DNA of 39,439 nucleotides from NCBI GenBank assembly GCA_910592205.1, contig CAJVPJ010000152.1, positions 1 through 39,439 of the forward strand, read 5' to 3'. Each line of letters begins with the position of its first letter. Within the stretch, counting starts at the first letter, position 1. Under the pieces are notes generated by a model that worked only from the letters and a program-made list of their open reading frames with translations, was not told where the DNA came from and ran no database searches. The stretch is from Paraglomus occultum (taxonomy: Eukaryota > Glomeromycota > Glomeromycetes > Paraglomerales > Paraglomeraceae). Positions 34,689 through 39,439 of the stretch are shown here, in pieces. The translations under genes and the position numbers were made by a program.

Positions 34689-37600
34689 GTTTTTTTTGAC
34701 GATAGAAGGGAGAAAGTTGGATAGAGTATCAGATAATTAGGTAATGCGTTACTTTATCTAATATGGGATTGGTTGGCATTACACTAACAAACTTGTGAAA
34801 TATGTCACAAGTGCTGTTATGCATATCTTTATGGCAAAAAGAGGTCACAGGCGGTTATTGAAAAAAAACCGTCGCAAAGAAGAAACAAGCCCCGGAGATC
34901 GCCGGACGACTCTCCAAGATCTATCAAGATGTTGGAGCGTTTGAATTCGCAAAGTTCCGATCGGCACATTAAAAACTAGAACAAAGACAAAGAACAAAGA
35001 CAAAAGTGTTACTCTCAACCATAATAGGAATGAAAGAGTTACCGTCTGCAAGGGAGATCTACTAATGCATCAATGCGATAGTCATATTACGTTTGACACA
35101 ATCTTTATTTATGGCAGTAGTAGTAGTAGTGTTAAATTATTGATTAGCCAAATAGTTAATTGGTTGTGTTTGTTTCTGCAATACGTTAAAGTTTTTCATA
35201 CTCTCTAATTACATTAGGAAAGCGGCTTTGTGTAGCGCGCTGATGCTTAGACTATCCCAAGAGGGCATCTCCTAATAGTGGTGTTCTGTAGTGTGAAACC
35301 TTGAGTCTCATGTATTATTAAAGCGAATGAATTTGTAAAGGAAATTGGGTACGCGATGCTTTCAGGAAGTGTGTTTTGGTATCCAATGATTGACTGTTGC
35401 ATTTTGCACGCAGAATCTACTTGAACAGATAACGTATCTTTATCGAAATCAATAATGATTCCGATATAGATAATGACATTACAACTACCTTTTTATATTC
35501 AATAATTTTAGGGAAAATCGGTGTAGCAAGATGATTAAATAAAAGTACTAAATTCGGCCTCGAGTAAGTTGATGTGCGTTGCGCGTTGATCAGATAAAGA
35601 TGCTGTGTTAAGATGAGGGTTTAAGTGAAGATAATGATTGCGATAAGATTCAAAGTTGCCGCGTAATTTACTTTTGTTACGGCAAGGTAACATGTCAAAG
35701 CAGCTGCTGATAGAAGAACATTTCTCCATCTTGTACCTGATGATAATCCTATTGGGACAATAGCATTGACAAATAGTTTGCAAGACCATTAGACCCTTAT
35801 CTGTTACAAAATATCGTACAACAGTTTACAGAGAGAGCATTATTGTTAAATGAAATCACTTATAATACCAAGATTTCGTTATTTGATTAATAAAAAACAT
35901 GAACCAGAATAAAGTGGTGAACAGATGTCACTGAATATACATAGCCGTTTGTTTAAAAAAAATTTAAAAGCACACATATATGACGTCGTATTTTTTACCA
36001 ACAACAAAGATATGCTTCCCTTTTATTCGAGTATTGCGTAATGCTTCAGCAAAGTGACGTTTGAAATGCGAGTGGTTAGACAGAATCGTAAGGTTGTTGA
36101 ATGAAGGTAAATTATGTTTTTACTTTAAATGGAAACCATAACCGCATCTAAGCTCAACTTTAACAACATTGCCTTGCTTAATGTCAGGTTATGTATGATA
36201 CGTTGTTTTAATTTTTGTACGTTTTGGTTTATAAGTGTTTTCTAATATAATCAAACTTTGCGTCAAAGTTTGGTATTTTAGCATACATTATTTTTACCTT
36301 TTATACGTTTGGCTAATTCGCAGACAAATTAAAAGGATAACGCTTTACGCAAAGAACAAACCATTTTCCTAATTTGCGTATGACAATACGACTAATGGTT
36401 AGTAAACTAACATATTATAATTGATATGAAATGATGGGTTATATTACGTACGGCTTGATTCATTGGAAGAAACAATGAGGGGGAAAGCTTAATATGTTGC
36501 GTGTATGACAACAATATAGAGAAAGAGCCTGTTGCTATTGGATATCTCGAGCTGTGGCAAAAAAAGCAAAAAAATATCCACCATAGTGAATGAGCATTGA
36601 ACAACTACTTGAAATAACAATCAATGTCACGTCTTTTTTTTTTGTTTAATGGCTTTAATAAATTGGGAAACGTTGACCGAATCAAGAGGTCTTGTACTAT
36701 AAGACTGGCCAGTCGCGATATAGTGACGATTTATGCTACTTACATATAAACTTTACTATATTAGAAAAATTCGATATAGTAAATTCTCGATATAGTAAAG
36801 AAACACCCCCACTCCGTCGTCGACTGAGATTTGACTGTATATATTAAATCTAATACCAATATTTCAGATTTTTATTTTAACTTTAATGAATTTTATATTC
36901 AATATAAATTTCTATTCGGTAACCCTCTATTCTTTTACCACCTACAATTTCTATTGAATGAAATTCACATTGTTTTATCATTAGTTTCGTTTTTATGAAG
37001 CAACCCGCGTGAGTCGTGAGGCGTTCGTACTGAGTGAGCTCGTCGTTTTTGCTGCGTCCGGCAAAAACATTTTTACCGGGTTATTAGACATAAAACAGCA
37101 AGCATTTTAATATTTGGTTGGGTTAAGACATCGAGATTGGCGCCAGAAGAACTAGAGAAATGGCGATGTCAGCATTGTGCGGTTGATGGACATAATACAG
37201 TATGCCGTTAGTGCGAATGGAGCAAAGGTATATCATTATTATGGACAATATGGGTATTATTACGTCTGAACTCAATGAATTATTGCCTTTTCTTTTTTCT
37301 TTCTATGCATATATGTACAGTATATTCTAGACTTTGTGCAACGTTTGTGTTTGCGGACTATGCTGGATAACTAAGAATCAACTTCCACCTCATCGTAAAG
37401 ACCAATATGCATAATACTGTAAATATTACGCACGATTCAACTCGCATAATAAACTATATACTGCATTGATAGATTCTCAAAGAAGTGGCGAACGATGGGC
37501 GGATGGATAATATTTTGTATATTCTAATAATATTAATTAATATTGGTTTTGCACGCGGTAATTTGAGTTACACAAACAAAGTTTATTTTTGATCGGAAAA

Positions 37601-37943
37601 CCAACCGATTTTATGGCGTTAAACTATTAGAGGAGCGATAACAGGATTAATATATTCTCGAAAAAGTATAACCAATTATCTTCATATAGGTACATAAATC
37701 GTTATGACCACTTAGTAATAGTAAATACGTACGATAGCACTTTTGAAGAAAAATGGTTTCAACACTTTTCCCCCTGTAAATATTAAACTGTAACCTAAAA
37801 ATAATAATAATAACGGAACCAAATATGTCCAAAAAATGCACTTATAGTGACACATGATCAAAAAACCACTGATACTTTTTGGTACTTTGCCGGGATAGCT
37901 TGGAAATAAAGTTGTATTAAAATCGTACTTTGTCGGGGTAATA
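34689..37943. other. AT-rich spacer with decayed inverted-repeat element
   Basis: About 3.2 kb with no supported gene. Around 36714-36840 the word cgatatagtaaa occurs twice (36772, 36788), with an inverted relative near 36752. The segment ends in gatttgactgta followed by tatattaaatcta, resembling the element end seen near 17591. A short tagtagtagtag run lies near 35115. Confidence 0.5.
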
Positions 37944-38949
37944 CAGTGTGAAGAAAAAAATTTTGGAAAACTTGAAACCCATGTTGCTCTGTCAATGTTG
38001 CACATATCAGCACATATCATATATCAAATGAAAGTTTGAAATAAGTAGATTTTATTGATATAAATTTAATAAGATATTTTGTTCCCCATTTTTCTCAATA
38101 ACCTCTTTACAACGTCGCTTCATGGAATCTACTAAATTAATTAGAATGCTGACTGGGATAGCATTCCCATTTTTCTACCATAATCCTCTCCAATTGATCG
38201 AGATTCTTAGGCATGCGCCTTTCTGTCTCTCTTTTGACAATCGCCTAGAGGTTTTCAATGGGGTTAACGTCAGGACTGCTGGAAGGCCAATCCATGGTTT
38301 CTGGGACATTTTCCTTAACTATAAAAAATTTCTTAGCCATGCGACTAGTATGTTTGAGATCATTTCCTGTTGAAACCTCCACTTTTCCCACAGCATTCTG
38401 TTTACCTCTGGGAGATGTCTTTCTACTATTTCGACATAGAGTTTACTATCCATTATGCTTCAAACAGAAAAGACTAGTCTTTCCTTTTGATACAAAATCC
38501 TTCCCAAGCAAAAATCTTATGCCTGTCGTTTGGCATTAGGCGGACAGGCCTTGTATTTTTGTACCAACGTTTAATTGTGTTGTTAAACAATTAGAAGGCA
38601 GTTTCATCGGTAAAGATCGTCTTTTTCCAATTATCGTTAAGGTGACGACGTGCCATGCAACACGATTTTCTTTATGAGTTGATGTAGGCATTGGTGTTCG
38701 TAGGAATAGATTGCTTTTATAACCTTTTTTATCCCTTCGTTCCATAAATGTAATAGCGTTTGACACTGTGTTTCTTTAGATGATAGTGACATTTTAACTT
38801 TCAATTAAAAGAAACAAACTCAAACTAAAAGTTTGCGAGCAGCCCAACACGCTACAATTTGCATTTTTAATGACGCAATTTGGGCAACTTATAGTTACAC
38901 GTGTACGAAAAACTCGGAATAATTTTCCAATATTTTTTTCTTCACACTG
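37944..38949 (-). mobile_element. Tc1/mariner-type transposon, degenerate
   Basis: Ends are inverted repeats: left cagtgtgaagaaaaaaattt, right (reverse complement) cagtgtgaagaaaaaaatat, with similarity extending to about 27 bases. A TA dinucleotide flanks both sides (37942-37943 and 38950-38951), the target duplication of this superfamily. Total length is 1006 bp, shorter than typical autonomous elements (1.3-1.7 kb). The interior encodes a broken transposase on the minus strand. Insertion lies about 30 bp beyond the probable stop of the kinase gene at the right edge. Confidence 0.92.
38052..38792 (-). pseudogene. Tc1-like transposase pseudogene
   Basis: Reading in several frames on the minus strand, the start MSLSSKETQCQTLLHLWNEG fits the helix-turn-helix region. 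Further on, WIGLPAVL / WPSSSPDVNPIEN (the conserved second-aspartate region of DDE transposases), LWAIVKRE-like remnants, a KNLDQLER-like stretch and VDSMKRRCKEVIEKNG at the end are recognisable. Several frameshifts and in-frame stops interrupt it, and the total (~247 codons) is short of the ~340 of the family, so it cannot make active enzyme. Confidence 0.88.
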
Positions 38950-38980
38950 TATAAGAAGTAGGAAGCATATCATGTTTAAT

Positions 38981-39439
38981 TTATTTAATTGTAACTATTG
39001 GATAAAGCTTGAATACCGTAAATAAGCCCGCTGAATTAAAAGTCTTCAAAAAGAGGTTGAGTTTCTAAATGCAGGAAATGCTCGGTGTTAACATTGTAAA
39101 TTGACTTTATTTGTACCAATGCGTAACATACCTGCAGCTGACTCGCTATTTCTCGGTTTAGGCAAAGCTCCAGTAGGTAAGAGTGTGCTGGAATATTTAC
39201 TCTCCTTCTCGAGACGTGATAATGGCTTTACGTCAGTATGATAGATAGTATTCCACACGTCGTTACCAAATTTATCCTTTTCGAAATCTCCAAAAAGCTT
39301 GTTAATATTTCTGTAAAGTGTCTTTGCATCAGGACGCTTATCAGGATCAGCATCACAACACCGCTCGGCAAGTTTCTTGTATTTCTCTGGCGCAGAATCA
39401 GGCATCGACGGTCGCAGTCCCTCACAAACACGTATCGCC
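38981..39439 (-). CDS. Kinase gene 3' end, partial at window edge
   Basis: Minus-strand exon 39132-39439 continues beyond the window. It encodes the last part of a kinase C-lobe: GLRPSMPDSAPEKY, CCDADPDKRPDAKTLY, then a tail with KYSSTLLPTGALPKPRNS. It ends at a gcag/gtatgt donor. An acceptor (ccaatag) at ~38995 gives a tiny last exon with a stop at 38981-38983 (tail VTIK). The same exon-end layout and tail occur in the kinase at 24518-25423, so the two are paralogues. The catalytic core lies outside the window, so activity cannot be judged. Confidence 0.75.

Noticed and set aside
38122-38539. Plus-strand open frames of 83 and 93 codons
   Set aside because: Antisense to the degenerate Tc1-like transposase, whose motifs read on the minus strand.
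1-39439. tRNA, rRNA or CRISPR features
   Set aside because: No TTCGA-containing B-box with a plausible cloverleaf, no rRNA-like block and no regularly spaced identical repeats with unique spacers were seen by eye. A covariance-model scan was not possible.

Overview
The window reads as nuclear DNA of an early-diverging fungus. Genes are eukaryotic, with many short (about 50-250 bp) GT-AG introns, and the spacers are AT-rich. Conserved proteins are fungal or opisthokont in type (ATG13, PEX13, ARP1 centractin, RRP43, MATH-BTB). There is a TKL-type kinase fused to a long TPR array, plus two fragments of related kinases, each followed by a similar short 3' exon. Expanded TKL kinase/TPR/BTB families and Tc1-like debris suggest Mucoromycota, most likely an arbuscular mycorrhizal fungus (Glomeromycotina). 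That placement is inference from gene content, not proof.

Layout. 1-6089: gene-poor repeats, including a 230-bp inverted-repeat element with an internal 15-bp tandem array (1917-2146), a degenerate ~65-bp tandem repeat (2341-2675) and a frameshifted small coding remnant on the minus strand (2822-3193). 6090-13534: a compact housekeeping block with ATG13 (+, 10 exons), PEX13 (-, 2 exons, convergent with ATG13) and ARP1 (+, 9 exons, divergent from PEX13). 13535-18026: long spacer with decayed transposon termini. 18027-21720: TKL kinase-TPR gene with 23 exact 102-bp TPR units. 21721-24517: spacer with minisatellite and LTR-like sequence. 24518-25423: N-lobe-less kinase (-). 25973-26995: RRP43/EXOSC8 (+), damaged and 3'-truncated, meeting a 3'-truncated oligopeptidase B-like gene (-, 27032-29804) tail to tail. 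30041-31044: coiled-coil + RRM protein (+). 31761-33192: a FANCF-like Fanconi anaemia core-complex protein (+). 33492-34688: MATH-BTB protein (-). 34689-37943: spacer. 37944-38949: Tc1/mariner element with TIRs and TA duplication. 38981-39439: 3' part of a second kinase gene (-), running off the window.

The housekeeping genes are independent eukaryotic genes rather than an operon. ATG13 (autophagy initiation), PEX13 (peroxisomal import pore) and ARP1 (dynactin filament) have conserved functions and intact, phase-consistent exon chains. I worked these chains out by hand from splice signals and reading-frame phase. The points most worth follow-up are the fungal FANCF homologue, the abrupt RRP43/oligopeptidase junction where two genes both lose their 3' ends, the exactly periodic TPR array, and two GC-AG introns.
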